Source of the DNA: Microbacterium faecale
Lineage (GTDB): Bacteria > Actinomycetota > Actinomycetes > Actinomycetales > Microbacteriaceae
Length of the DNA stretch: 64,000 nt
Assembly: GCF_014640975.1 (NCBI RefSeq)
Contig: NZ_BMHO01000001.1
Coordinates: 1,064,166 to 1,128,165 of the forward strand
Reading direction: 5' to 3'
The translations under genes and the position numbers were made by a program. Below, one piece after another: positions 1-8,452 of the stretch; positions within the stretch are counted from its first letter, which is position 1; each line of letters starts with the position of its first letter. Under the pieces are notes generated by a model that worked only from the letters and a program-made list of their open reading frames with translations, was not told the DNA's origin and made no database searches.

Positions 1-2
1 CG

Positions 3-260
3 ACGCGGCTCGAATATGACGAAGTGGTTGCAGCCCCGCACGCCACAGTTGCTGCGGTGCTGGACGTGGAGGCGAAACCTCAACAGACTTCGGACAGGCT
101 CGAGAAGCAGAGGGGACGGCGCAACGCCGAATGGCGAGAGCGTTACATTGCTGATTCGTTGAAGGTAGCTGACAACGGCGTTTCCAGCCCGATTCAGCGG
201 ATTGGTGCACGAGCCGTCGCGCAGTTCGGAAAGAAAGTAAAGCGGCTTCGTAAACGGTAG
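3..260 (+). CDS. Sulfotransferase C-terminal fragment (Stf0-like), partial at window edge
   Basis: The frame is open to the left edge, so only the last ~85 residues are visible. They contain a Y-E/D pattern followed by an AAP...TVAAVLD stretch, then a WRERY motif. This is the usual ending of Stf0/PAPS-dependent sulfotransferases, where a short helix after the 3'-phosphate site is followed by W-x-x-R-F/Y. The stop lies directly against the next open frame. Three further sulfotransferases downstream support the reading. The catalytic half is outside the window, so the family call is an inference from the tail alone; a different transferase ending is possible. Confidence 0.5.
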   Translation, partial: TRLEYDEVVAAPHATVAAVLDVEAKPQQTSDRLEKQRGRRNAEWRERYIADSLKVADNGVSSPIQRIGARAVAQFGKKVKRLRKR

Positions 261-443
261 ATGTTGACCCTGGAGCGCGCGTTAGTGTTGTCGAACGGGC
301 CGGGCTTCGTGGGCTGGGGCCCCAACTGTGATGGCGCGTACGTGCGGGGGCGCGCCTATCGAGTAAGATCGGGCGTCGCCCGTGTTCGCATCGTGCACTG
401 GTTATTTGACCACGCGGGGTCGAGCCTAACTGGGAGGTTTAAG

Positions 444-1322
444 GTGGTGACACCAAGTTCGTTCATCGTGGGCGTAAACAAGAGCGGCACTACCTCGGTT
501 TTCAACTCGCTCAGTCGGCAGCCGAACGTGTGCGCATCGAACACGAAAGAGACACATTTCTTCGACCCGTTGAAGTACGGGCGCGAGCTACCACCGCTTG
601 CTGAGTACGAGAAATTCTTCGAACCGCGGTCAACCGACGACGTGGTTTTTGAAGCGACCCCGGGGTATTTTTACGGTGGGAGAGTGCTCGCCGAGAAGCT
701 TCGTGAAGTGTCCCCTCAAAGTAGAGTGGCCATCATTTTGCGCGAACCCGGCGCAAGGGCATTTTCGTGGTATCGGTTCGCGCGTACTCGGCTACTCTTG
801 CCTCAGGACATGACGTTTGAGGAGTATCTCAATCGGTGCGAGCCGCTCGGGCTCGCGCCGGAGGACGAGGAAGATCAAGTCGGCTGGCGCGGATTGAGCG
901 GCGGTCGATACGAACAGTGGCTACCTGCATGGCAACAGACGTTCGGCGACGATCTCCTCGTGATGTACAGCGATGACTTCTACGCGAACCACGCTGAGGC
1001 TCTCCAGAGAATCGGTACACACCTCAGGATCGACGTGACGAATACCGATCGCAATGACAGCAACGTCTCAGTAGATATCAGCAATGCGACACTTCAGCGC
1101 TTGGCGTTGGGGGTCAATCGGGTCGGAGAGCGCATCTGGCGTCAGAATCCGAAGCTCAAACGCAGTCTTCTCAACTTCTACTACAAGGTGAACTCACGGA
1201 GGAAGCAGGAGCGGATGACTGAAGAGTCGCGGCAGCGCCTCGACAGGTACTTCTCCTCCCCGCTCGCACAGTTGCGCATGCTCCTCCCCGATGTGCCCGG
1301 TGGATGGGGCGCGAACGCATGA
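444..1322 (+). CDS. PAPS-dependent sulfotransferase
   Basis: Predicted cytosolic sulfotransferase of about 292 residues that would move sulfate from PAPS to a sugar hydroxyl. The 5'-phosphosulfate loop GVNKSGTTS is at residues ~9-17, a THFFDP motif follows, and the 3'-phosphate site ILREPGARAFSWY is at ~97-109. The frame stays open back to an ATG at 261, but a GGGAGG Shine-Dalgarno at 431-436 stands 7 bases before the GTG at 444 and the P-loop then falls where the family has it, so I chose 444. The stop overlaps the next gene (ATGA), indicating co-transcription with the second sulfotransferase. The acceptor is unknown; the setting suggests an exported polysaccharide. Confidence 0.8.
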   Translation: MVTPSSFIVGVNKSGTTSVFNSLSRQPNVCASNTKETHFFDPLKYGRELPPLAEYEKFFEPRSTDDVVFEATPGYFYGGRVLAEKLREVSPQSRVAIILREPGARAFSWYRFARTRLLLPQDMTFEEYLNRCEPLGLAPEDEEDQVGWRGLSGGRYEQWLPAWQQTFGDDLLVMYSDDFYANHAEALQRIGTHLRIDVTNTDRNDSNVSVDISNATLQRLALGVNRVGERIWRQNPKLKRSLLNFYYKVNSRRKQERMTEESRQRLDRYFSSPLAQLRMLLPDVPGGWGANA

Positions 1323-2251
1323 CTCGCCTGCCTGACTTCATACTCGCTGGAGCGCAGCGCGCTGGCTCGACAGCGCTCGCTGAAGCGCTCGCCGAGCACC
1401 CGGACATCGCGATCACCGACCCGAAGGAACCAAGCTACTTCGCCACCCTTTTCGGCTCGCTCGACTATTCGGGCCCGGGCGACCAGTGGTTTGCGTCACA
1501 GAACGTCGGGGATTGGAACGCGTATCTCGGCCTCTGCCAGTCGGATGCAACCGTGTCGGGCGAAGCGTCCGTTATGTATCTGGCGATTCCAGGCACGGCG
1601 CCCGCAATCCACGAACGCCTGCCGAACGTAAAGATCGTTCTGGTGCTGCGAGATCCCATGGCTCGCGCGCGGTCCGCGCATTCGTATCTGCGGGTTAATG
1701 GACGTGAGAAGGAACAGGACTTCGAGGCTGCGTTGGCACTCGAAGAACAGCGGCGTGCTGCTGGTTACGGACCGATGTGGTGGTTCGAGAAGGCGAGTGA
1801 CTATGCGCCCGGCCTTGAGGAATATTTTGAGGTTTTCGGTCGTGAGCGCGTCTTCGTGACGACGAACGAGCAGTTGAAGGCTGACCCTGCCCGAGTGCTC
1901 CACGGCGTAGGCGGATTCCTCGGTGTCGATGCTGTGCCCGCACCCGTTGACTTCCTGACTTCGAATTCGGTGAATTCCGGAGGCACTCCAAGGAACGAGC
2001 TTCTCACTCGTATCCTGTATCCGCCCGACCAGTTGCGTCGAGCTGCGCGGCGGCTCGCACCCGAGAAGCTGCGGCAGTTCGTACGGTTCGCGCGTAAGAA
2101 CTCCACGAGGGCGTCAGATGAGGACCACACTGACATCGCACCGGAGGTGGTTGCGCGGTTCCGCGAGAGCGCGCGCCGTACAGGAGACGTTCTTGGTCGT
2201 GACATGAGCGATATGTGGCCCTCGGCGCGGGGTGCTACGGATGACAACTGA
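1319..2251 (+). CDS. PAPS-dependent sulfotransferase
   Basis: Second complete sulfotransferase (~310 residues). It has the P-loop GAQRAGSTALAEAL at ~11-24, a KEPSYF motif (the family's catalytic-region K-E-x-x-F/Y-F pattern) at ~36-41, and the 3'-phosphate site VLRDPMARARSAHS at ~106-119. The ATG at 1319 overlaps the upstream stop (ATGA) and gives a normal family N-terminus; another in-frame ATG at 1304 is possible. The stop overlaps the next gene by 11 bases, so translation is coupled. It differs clearly in sequence from the preceding sulfotransferase and so probably uses a different acceptor. Confidence 0.82.
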   Translation: MTRLPDFILAGAQRAGSTALAEALAEHPDIAITDPKEPSYFATLFGSLDYSGPGDQWFASQNVGDWNAYLGLCQSDATVSGEASVMYLAIPGTAPAIHERLPNVKIVLVLRDPMARARSAHSYLRVNGREKEQDFEAALALEEQRRAAGYGPMWWFEKASDYAPGLEEYFEVFGRERVFVTTNEQLKADPARVLHGVGGFLGVDAVPAPVDFLTSNSVNSGGTPRNELLTRILYPPDQLRRAARRLAPEKLRQFVRFARKNSTRASDEDHTDIAPEVVARFRESARRTGDVLGRDMSDMWPSARGATDDN

Positions 2252-3191
2252 GACGACGTTGCTCGTGGCAAGTACAGGCGGGCACCTTACTGAGTTGGTA
2301 CAACTCGCACCGCATATCGAGCCGGACCCGGATAAGCGCGTGTGGGTGACGTTCGATACGCAACAGAGTCGTTCGCTGCTTCACGGCGAGAGGGTGCATT
2401 TCATCGCCTTTATGGCACCTCGGCAATGGGGGGCGCTCGTGAGGAACTTTGCGCGATCGCTACGGATCCTGCGCCAGCACCGTCCGCGCCAAGTTGTGAG
2501 CACGGGCGCCGGCGTCGCGTTGTCGTTTCTGCCTTTTGGTCGCTTCTTCGGGGCCAGCGCGACATACATCGAGTCGGCGGCAAGAGTGGACGGACCGAGC
2601 GCGACCGGAAAGCTCATCGCACGTCTTCCGCGTATCGCAACGTATACACAACACACCAATTGGTCGGACGGCACGTGGCAGTACGGGTACTCGGTGTTCG
2701 ACAGCTTTGATCCGGACGGTGAGCTGACGAGGAGGCCGCGGTGCGACCAGCCGCGGCTGTTCGTGCAGCTTGGCACGCTCGACTTCCCCTTCATTCGTCT
2801 TGTGCAACGAGTTGCCGCATCGCTTCCGGCCAACGCAGAGGTTGTGTGGCAGCTCGGAGCGACGCCGCCCCCTGCAGCATTGCCAGGACGCGCATTCGAC
2901 TTTGCATCGACCGATGAGATCGAGACGCTGATCAAAGAATCGACAGTCGTGGTGTCTCATGCTGGCGTCGGCAGCGCCTTGATGGCGCTTCAGAACGGTA
3001 TTCGTCCTATCCTTGTGCCTCGGTCGCAGGCACACGGCGAGCACGTCGATGACCACCAGCTCGAAGTGGCCCGCGAGCTAGCGGCGCGCGGAATTGCAAC
3101 GTACGCTGACGTCGACGAACTGGACGAAGCGCTCTTGAGCGGTGACTTTCGGGATTGGAAGCTTCCGACCGTGGAAGAGGGGGCGACGTGA
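2241..3191 (+). CDS. Fused Alg14/Alg13-type (PssD-PssE) glycosyltransferase
   Basis: A 316-residue protein that joins two halves usually encoded separately. The N-terminal half carries the Alg14/PssD signature STGGHLTEL (residues ~11-19) and STGAGVALSFLPF. The C-terminal half, from ~170, carries the Alg13/PssE (GT28 C-domain) features VQLGTLDFPF, SHAGVGSALMAL and a PR-x(3)-HGEHVDDHQ motif that binds the sugar nucleotide. In bacterial capsule loci such pairs add the second sugar to the undecaprenyl-diphosphate primer. ATG 2241 was preferred over the GTG at 2232. Its 3' end overlaps the next gene's GTG by four bases. Confidence 0.82.
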   Translation: MTTETTLLVASTGGHLTELVQLAPHIEPDPDKRVWVTFDTQQSRSLLHGERVHFIAFMAPRQWGALVRNFARSLRILRQHRPRQVVSTGAGVALSFLPFGRFFGASATYIESAARVDGPSATGKLIARLPRIATYTQHTNWSDGTWQYGYSVFDSFDPDGELTRRPRCDQPRLFVQLGTLDFPFIRLVQRVAASLPANAEVVWQLGATPPPAALPGRAFDFASTDEIETLIKESTVVVSHAGVGSALMALQNGIRPILVPRSQAHGEHVDDHQLEVARELAARGIATYADVDELDEALLSGDFRDWKLPTVEEGAT

Positions 3192-4186
3192 AGGTCCTAC
3201 AACTCGGCAATTTCGGTGACGATGCCGGCGGCATCTCCTCGGTCTTGCGTGAGTTTCACGCGTGGTCCTGGCCTACGAGTCACCACGCATTCGTGGACAC
3301 GTACGCTTCGGACCCACGGATGTTCGGTATCAAACGATTCGCGATCGCAGCCCGGTCGCTCCTCCGTAACCGGCGCAACATCGATGTCGTGCACGTTCAC
3401 CTGTCCGAGCGAGGTTCGTTCATCCGCGAGGGCGCTTTAGTGCTGCTCGCATCGATATTGAAGCTCCGCACCGTCGTGACGCTGCATGGGGCGGACTTCG
3501 TAGAATTTATGGGCACCCACGCACGACTGGTGCGGGCGGTCTTGCGGAGAGCGGACGATATCGCCGTCCTGACCGCGCCGACGGAGCGAGTCCTGCGCTC
3601 GTCGGGGTTCGCGAATGTTACTCGCGTGCCGAACGCCGTGTCGATCGAACAGCCCGATGCCACTAATCCGGCGCCGGTGCCGACGCACGAAGTGGTCTAC
3701 GCGGGTGTGGTCGCTGCGCGGAAAGGCGCGGACGTCCTGTTCGAAGCCTGGGCCGGCGTGCTCCAGCACCATCCAGAGGCCCGACTGCACGTCTTCGGAG
3801 AGATAGTCGACGTCACACCGCCGGATGAACCGACCATCGAGATTCACGGCAAAGTAAGCCGCGCGAGAGTTCGTCGCTCACTCGAACGGGCGACGCTGTT
3901 TACACTTCCGAGCCGAGCCGAAGCCTTCCCCATGGCCATCCTGGAAGCAATGGCAGCGGGGTTGCCCGTCGTCGCCACTGATGTGGGGGAGATTTCAGAG
4001 ATGTTGAATGATTCTGCGCAGATCATCCCAGCAGGGGATGCTGCACGACTCACATCGGCGTTGACACGCTTTCTAGGAGACGCCGATCGTGCCGCCTCCA
4101 CAGGGAATCGGAATGCGAACCGATATCGTACGAAATATTCCCCAAGTGTCGTGATGGACCAATACGAGGCGTTGTATCGCGCGTGA
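3188..4186 (+). CDS. Glycosyltransferase family 4
   Basis: A GT-B fold retaining glycosyltransferase of ~332 residues. The N-terminal domain starts VKVLQLGNFG...GGISSVL; TLHGADF at ~99-105 is typical of GT4 N-domains. The C-terminal nucleotide-sugar domain has YAGVVAARKGADVLFEAW and the E-x7-E region SRAEAFPMAILEAMAAGLPVV. The GTG at 3188 overlaps the previous stop (GTGA) and sits 3' of a purine-rich AGAGGGGG tract; the longer upstream frame lacks GT4 similarity. It should extend the glycan on the cytoplasmic face; donor and linkage cannot be told. Confidence 0.85.
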   Translation: MKVLQLGNFGDDAGGISSVLREFHAWSWPTSHHAFVDTYASDPRMFGIKRFAIAARSLLRNRRNIDVVHVHLSERGSFIREGALVLLASILKLRTVVTLHGADFVEFMGTHARLVRAVLRRADDIAVLTAPTERVLRSSGFANVTRVPNAVSIEQPDATNPAPVPTHEVVYAGVVAARKGADVLFEAWAGVLQHHPEARLHVFGEIVDVTPPDEPTIEIHGKVSRARVRRSLERATLFTLPSRAEAFPMAILEAMAAGLPVVATDVGEISEMLNDSAQIIPAGDAARLTSALTRFLGDADRAASTGNRNANRYRTKYSPSVVMDQYEALYRA

Positions 4187-4212
4187 CCGCTACGTGAAAC
4201 GCATTGACATTC

Positions 4213-4464
4213 CTACCTACTGTGTGAGTCCAGATGCTGCAGGACAGCCAGCGAACGGTACAGACGCCGGTGTTCGGCGTTGCGCACCGTAGCGTTCTCG
4301 AGAACGATCGGTGAGAATGTACCGAGGATACGCCGCAGGATCGCGTGCGGGCTTTGGCTGTCTCGTGAAAGTTCGATACGTCGGCGCGCGTAGGCTGTTG
4401 TGAGAGCAGCGGTGTCATCACGCAGGGAGTGCTGAGGCGTGGCTAGATCGACTGCGCTGGCACT
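4213..4464 (-). pseudogene. Possible decayed gene remnant in the 4187-4539 gap
   Basis: The 353-base gap between two plus-strand genes holds an 83-codon minus-strand frame bounded by stops on both sides. It has no ATG, GTG or TTG near its beginning. Its translation has protein-like composition: AYARRRIELSRDS, a hydrophobic ILGTFSPIVLEN segment and an ending HRRLYRSLAVLQHLDS. This looks like a C-terminal domain cut off from its start rather than random sequence. I do not recognise the family. The rest of the gap shows only a possible start region for the next gene. Chance open frame remains a real alternative. Confidence 0.35.
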
Positions 4465-4539
4465 CTAAGCTCTAAGACATCGCGGTGTCGAATTGGTCCA
4501 CCGCATGCGCATGCGAAATCGTATCGAGAGGACGCCGGG

Positions 4540-5361
4540 TTGACGGTCAGAACGTATTACTGGAATCATCCGATGAAGAAGACGCAGAATCGCGTGCGTT
4601 GGATCAAGCGTCGCCGCGTTCCGTGGCGTGTCGGGAACGCGGGTGACATTTATACTGTCGACCTTGTTCGTCATCTCTATGGCGTGGAACCAGAAAACGA
4701 CAAGAACAACGGCAAACGGTTGTTGATGGTCGGGTCGATCATGGACAAAGCTCGTCAAGGCGACGTCATCGCGGGTGTTGGAGCGCGCGGTACTGTTGAT
4801 GTGCCTAGCCCAGCGGAAGCAAACCTGCAGGTGTACGGGGTCCGTGGCCCGCTTACCCTGGCTGCGCTTCGCGACGCCGGCCACGACGTGAGTCAACTGC
4901 GATTCATACTCGACCCTGGCCTTCTCATTCGTAAAATATTTCCCGAACTCGATGACGTGAGTCCCGAACCTGGTCGAGTTGGGTTCGTTCCTCACTATCG
5001 AGAGGGCCCTCAGTATCGATCCGGAACGCGCTACGACCTGATCGATGTCGACGATTCACCGCTTGAGTTCGCGCGAAATATTGCCCGTTGCGAACGTGTG
5101 TATTCCTCATCGTTGCACGGTGTAATTTTTGCCCACGCTCTTGAGCGTCCGGTCGTGCTCGTCGCGCCTCGGACGGCCGAGCCGGAGTTCAAATACCGCG
5201 ATTATTTCGCGTCTGTGGGGCTGAAGTGGCATGAGCCTGTAGGCCTCAAGCAATCGTTGGCATCGGTCGAGCCTGCCGTGCCTGACGGTATCCAGCAACT
5301 CATCGAGACGGCGGAGTTTCCGTCCATCGAGGAGCTGCGCGAACGGGGGGTCGCCAGCTGA
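4540..5361 (+). CDS. Polysaccharide pyruvyl transferase family protein
   Basis: A 273-residue protein of the PS_pyruv_trans/CsaB-WcaK family, which places ketal-linked pyruvate on sugars from phosphoenolpyruvate and adds negative charge to the glycan. Visible family features are NAGDIYT near residue 35, VYGVRGPLT at ~106, a central LDPG motif, and the signature SSSLHGVIFAHA at ~188-199 followed by RPVVLV. A TTG start at 4540 is preceded by GAGAGGA. The gene stands alone after a 353-base gap and points toward a minus-strand sulfotransferase, so it may end its own transcript. Confidence 0.85.
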   Translation: MTVRTYYWNHPMKKTQNRVRWIKRRRVPWRVGNAGDIYTVDLVRHLYGVEPENDKNNGKRLLMVGSIMDKARQGDVIAGVGARGTVDVPSPAEANLQVYGVRGPLTLAALRDAGHDVSQLRFILDPGLLIRKIFPELDDVSPEPGRVGFVPHYREGPQYRSGTRYDLIDVDDSPLEFARNIARCERVYSSSLHGVIFAHALERPVVLVAPRTAEPEFKYRDYFASVGLKWHEPVGLKQSLASVEPAVPDGIQQLIETAEFPSIEELRERGVAS

Positions 5362-5496
5362 GCCGATCCGGTGCGTGCCTCGTTGAAGTCTGCGTGACTG
5401 TCGCACTTACGCGAATTACCTCGTGTGTAGCGGACGGTGACGCTCCGCGTAGTACATAGGCAGCTCCGCGCGAGGGGCGTCTACGCGCGGGAGAAC

Positions 5497-6435
5497 CTAG
5501 ACAGAGTAGCCGAGCGCGCCGAGGTCCACATCGAGCAACCGCGAAGCGTGACGGTTGCTCTTGACATAATAGTCGCCAACGAAATCTCGAATCGCGGCAC
5601 TTTGGCGACGAGCGAGGTGCGAATCCAAGTTCGAGGGTGTGATTCGTTGGAACGCGCTCCCCGCGTGCCAGAAGGCCTTGTTGAGTGAGTTTAAGCGGAG
5701 AATTCCGTTCTCGTTGAGTTCGGAGCGTGTCAATAAGCGGTTTGCGATGCGTCGGGTGCTCTGCATTGTCATTGGACGGCGACGATTCTGCTTATTGGAC
5801 TTGTCGGGCAGCTTATTAACCTTCGCTGCCCCCGCGAAATCAGCGACACTCTGCGCGAAGCTGAGAGGATCGGACCGCATGTGCTCGAAGGGGAGTACGA
5901 GTATATTTTCGTTGCCGAACAGTTTTCGGTAAAACGAAATTTGCGCGTCGTAACGCAGTATCCCCAGGTGGAATTCTGGCTTTCGTGCGAGGTACGGCGT
6001 GTTTCCTCGCACAAATCTGGCGAGTGAAAGATGCCCACCATCTGCTATGTACTGGCCGTACATTGAATCGATGTGAGAGTTCTGCTCACGTATGGTGAGG
6101 AGTATTCGAGGATCCTCAAAGGTGTCAGCGATGCGGTGTGCGATCAACGTGCGGTCAAAGCTGCCTCCGGGCGGGTAGCCTGACAATCGTTCGTGTGAAA
6201 GTACCGGGACGAGGTCGTGCTCATTCGCGTAAGCGATCTCTGCGGCGAACTTCTTTTTAGCTTCTTGCGGATCGAATTCGAGGTCCGGGGTGCGCACGAA
6301 GAAGTCTAAGACTTCAGGCATTCCGAAGGAGCGCGATAGATCATGATATCCAGCGGCCTCTCGTTGGAAAAACTCAGCCTGCAGCCAGGTCGTTCCGGTC
6401 TTGTGTAATCCGACGTGGATTAATGGAGAGACCAT
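5497..6435 (-). CDS. Sulfotransferase family protein
   Basis: Third complete sulfotransferase of the locus (312 residues). The P-loop HVGLHKTGTTWLQAEFF begins at residue 7 and the 3'-phosphate site TIREQNSHIDSMYGQY is near 130-145, with the expected Arg and Ser. The ATG at 6435 puts the P-loop almost at the N-terminus, as is usual. Its own sequence type (HKTGTTWLQ) resembles sulfotransferases of capsule and nodulation-factor clusters more than the two upstream enzymes do. It is on the opposite strand to the pyruvyl transferase and shares direction with the polymerase gene upstream of it. Acceptor unknown. Confidence 0.82.
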   Translation of the reverse strand: MVSPLIHVGLHKTGTTWLQAEFFQREAAGYHDLSRSFGMPEVLDFFVRTPDLEFDPQEAKKKFAAEIAYANEHDLVPVLSHERLSGYPPGGSFDRTLIAHRIADTFEDPRILLTIREQNSHIDSMYGQYIADGGHLSLARFVRGNTPYLARKPEFHLGILRYDAQISFYRKLFGNENILVLPFEHMRSDPLSFAQSVADFAGAAKVNKLPDKSNKQNRRRPMTMQSTRRIANRLLTRSELNENGILRLNSLNKAFWHAGSAFQRITPSNLDSHLARRQSAAIRDFVGDYYVKSNRHASRLLDVDLGALGYSV

Positions 6436-6654
6436 GGGCTCCTCAATATCTTGAGACGAAGGTGCTGCCGTCGGCGAGCGCCGACGGACTCATCATATGA
6501 GGCAGAGCGGGCATAAGCGAGCATGCATGATTCATGTCTGGTTGTGCAATCTCGGCGTATACCTGCGGGAGATCTGTAGGTCGCATGTTCCTGGGGCGAG
6601 TGTTGATAAAAACTCAGCGCCTGATCGGGTATTTGTCGCGACCTCTCTCAAATG

Positions 6655-8151
6655 TCACGGCCGAGCGTCGCCGATCGCCATTGACTCTCCATTGCATGAG
6701 GTCGATGTGAGGGCGACAAGCACGCTCAGGCCCGCGGCGGCGAAGCCATCGAAAATCCGAGGGCTCGCCAAGGAATCGATGACCACCGTGGCGAGAAACG
6801 CGACAGCAGCGAGGTGCCATGTGGTTGTGCGGTGCCGCCATGCAGCGGGAACGATGCGAGCGATAAGCGCCAGCAGCGCTAGCGACATTCCAGCGGCGCC
6901 GAAGAAACCAGATTCGCCGATCACTGTTGCCCAAGACAGGTCTGTCGCGAAGAGCGCGTTGCCCTCGACGAAGCCGTACTGATCCGAGAGGCCATACCTT
7001 TCCCACAAGGGGCTGTACGCGGCCCGGGAAGCCTCAGAGGCGAAGGAACCGAAACCGCCGCCAAGGAAGAAGTGATCGAGCGTCACGTGGATGCTGGCAG
7101 TCAGTAGCTCAGACCGTGGCGACCCGTCTGCGCCCATGACAGAGGAGAAGCGACTCGAGATGAGGTCCCAACCGACAAGCGTGACGGCGCCAGCGATGAC
7201 TGCGACCGTCAATGGCGCCCAGATCCGTGTACGCCTGCCGCCGCCCACGGTGAAACGCACGGCAAACACGGCAACAAGACCGAACAACGACTTTACGCGG
7301 AGGCTGGCAACAGCAAGCGCGGCGGCGGCGTACCCGATGGCGCGCGGAAATCGACCGACAGGCCCGTTGACGAGAAACGCGACAACGAACATGCAGAAGG
7401 TCGCAGACTGAACGGGATGGCTGAATATGCCCTTGAGGCTCGAAAGGCCCAGACGCTCGGTTGCGTGCGAGCCATCGAAGACGGCGTGCACGGCAGATGG
7501 AGCGATGACTTCGACAACGGCTACAGCGCTGTGAAGGAAGAATACGATCACGACAGCCGTAATGATCGACTGTACCGCCCGACGATTCCACTGCAGGCTT
7601 ACGACAATGAGCAGGGTAAGGGGAAGTTTGAGCGCGAGCCACGTGCCAGTGATGAAGCCCTGAGGATTGGTCCAGAAGACGAACTGGCTTAATACGCCAG
7701 CGGTCGCAAAAATTGCAAACCCAAGCCACGTCAGGCCGGGCACAGCTTCGAGCGCGCTGAGCGGGGTTCGAGACCGGATTGGATGCACACCCCGGTTGGA
7801 GGCGCGACGGGTCCGGGCCCATGCTCGTACGTGGTGAGCGACAGTGAAGGGAATCGCAAGCGCGAGCACCGCGTCATCAAGATAGGACAGGTAAGGCGCA
7901 AAGGGAATGTTCGCGAATCCCAGAAGGTCTCGCACAGACCGCTCGAGTAGTGCCGTGAGGAGAATGACGACAGCAACGCCTGGGACGCGCCGAGAGCATG
8001 CGAACACGTAGTAGATCACGAGCACGGCCAAGCCTAGAATTGTGAGCGCCGCGAACACGAATTGCGGTGTAAATATCGCGCCCGCAATCACGCACCCGGT
8101 GGCGCCCGTCAGCGCGATCACTGACCACGTCTTCAATCGAACGCGAGACAC
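6655..8151 (-). CDS. O-antigen ligase / Wzy-like polysaccharide polymerase
   Basis: A 498-residue polytopic membrane protein with about 12 hydrophobic segments from residue ~10 on and a long loop around 330-400 in the O-antigen ligase/polymerase (Wzy_C) pattern (GGGFGSFASEASRAAYSP followed by residues of the GNALFATDLSW type). In Wzy-dependent assembly such proteins join lipid-linked repeat units on the outer face of the membrane; some instead ligate glycan to an acceptor. It is the only polymerase candidate here. The start ATG is at 8151, facing a 300-base divergent promoter region. Confidence 0.75.
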   Translation of the reverse strand: MSRVRLKTWSVIALTGATGCVIAGAIFTPQFVFAALTILGLAVLVIYYVFACSRRVPGVAVVILLTALLERSVRDLLGFANIPFAPYLSYLDDAVLALAIPFTVAHHVRAWARTRRASNRGVHPIRSRTPLSALEAVPGLTWLGFAIFATAGVLSQFVFWTNPQGFITGTWLALKLPLTLLIVVSLQWNRRAVQSIITAVVIVFFLHSAVAVVEVIAPSAVHAVFDGSHATERLGLSSLKGIFSHPVQSATFCMFVVAFLVNGPVGRFPRAIGYAAAALAVASLRVKSLFGLVAVFAVRFTVGGGRRTRIWAPLTVAVIAGAVTLVGWDLISSRFSSVMGADGSPRSELLTASIHVTLDHFFLGGGFGSFASEASRAAYSPLWERYGLSDQYGFVEGNALFATDLSWATVIGESGFFGAAGMSLALLALIARIVPAAWRHRTTTWHLAAVAFLATVVIDSLASPRIFDGFAAAGLSVLVALTSTSCNGESMAIGDARP

Positions 8152-8452
8152 GCGTGCCCTTCTTTCGGCGGACGACCTCAGGCTGATGCGCTAGCGCCTT
8201 GAGTCGAATGACATGGTTATAACCGTATCGCGTGCGAGCCTCGGTGCAGCTCCTCTTCGCGACGAGGAGTACCCACTTCTAGCCCTGCGCGCGAAGCTGC
8301 GTGGCGCACTTCCATGTCTGACTAGGGTCGGCCCGACGCGCCGTCAGCGCGGTCTGTGATGGCCCGACGCGCAGGCGTGTTCTCGGTCCGCCTGATTCGC
8401 CGCGGGAGGTGTCGAGTTTGCCGCGCGAGGCGCCGAGGCGGACAATAGCGAA
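8152..8452. promoter_or_regulatory. Divergent intergenic region with a 10-bp palindrome
   Basis: These 301 bases separate the polymerase gene (minus) from the two-domain glycosyltransferase (plus) and must hold both promoters. A perfect palindrome GGTTATAACC lies at 8215-8224 and contains a TATAAC-like -10 on each strand, but no convincing -35 at 17 bp was found. A hairpin CTCCTC/GAGGAG (8250-8255 and 8264-8269, loop 8) could form in the plus-strand leader. No gene is apparent here. Confidence 0.35.

Noticed and set aside
261..443. N-terminal extension of the first complete sulfotransferase back to ATG 261
   Set aside because: The extra 61 residues show no family similarity, and a GGGAGG site stands before the GTG at 444.
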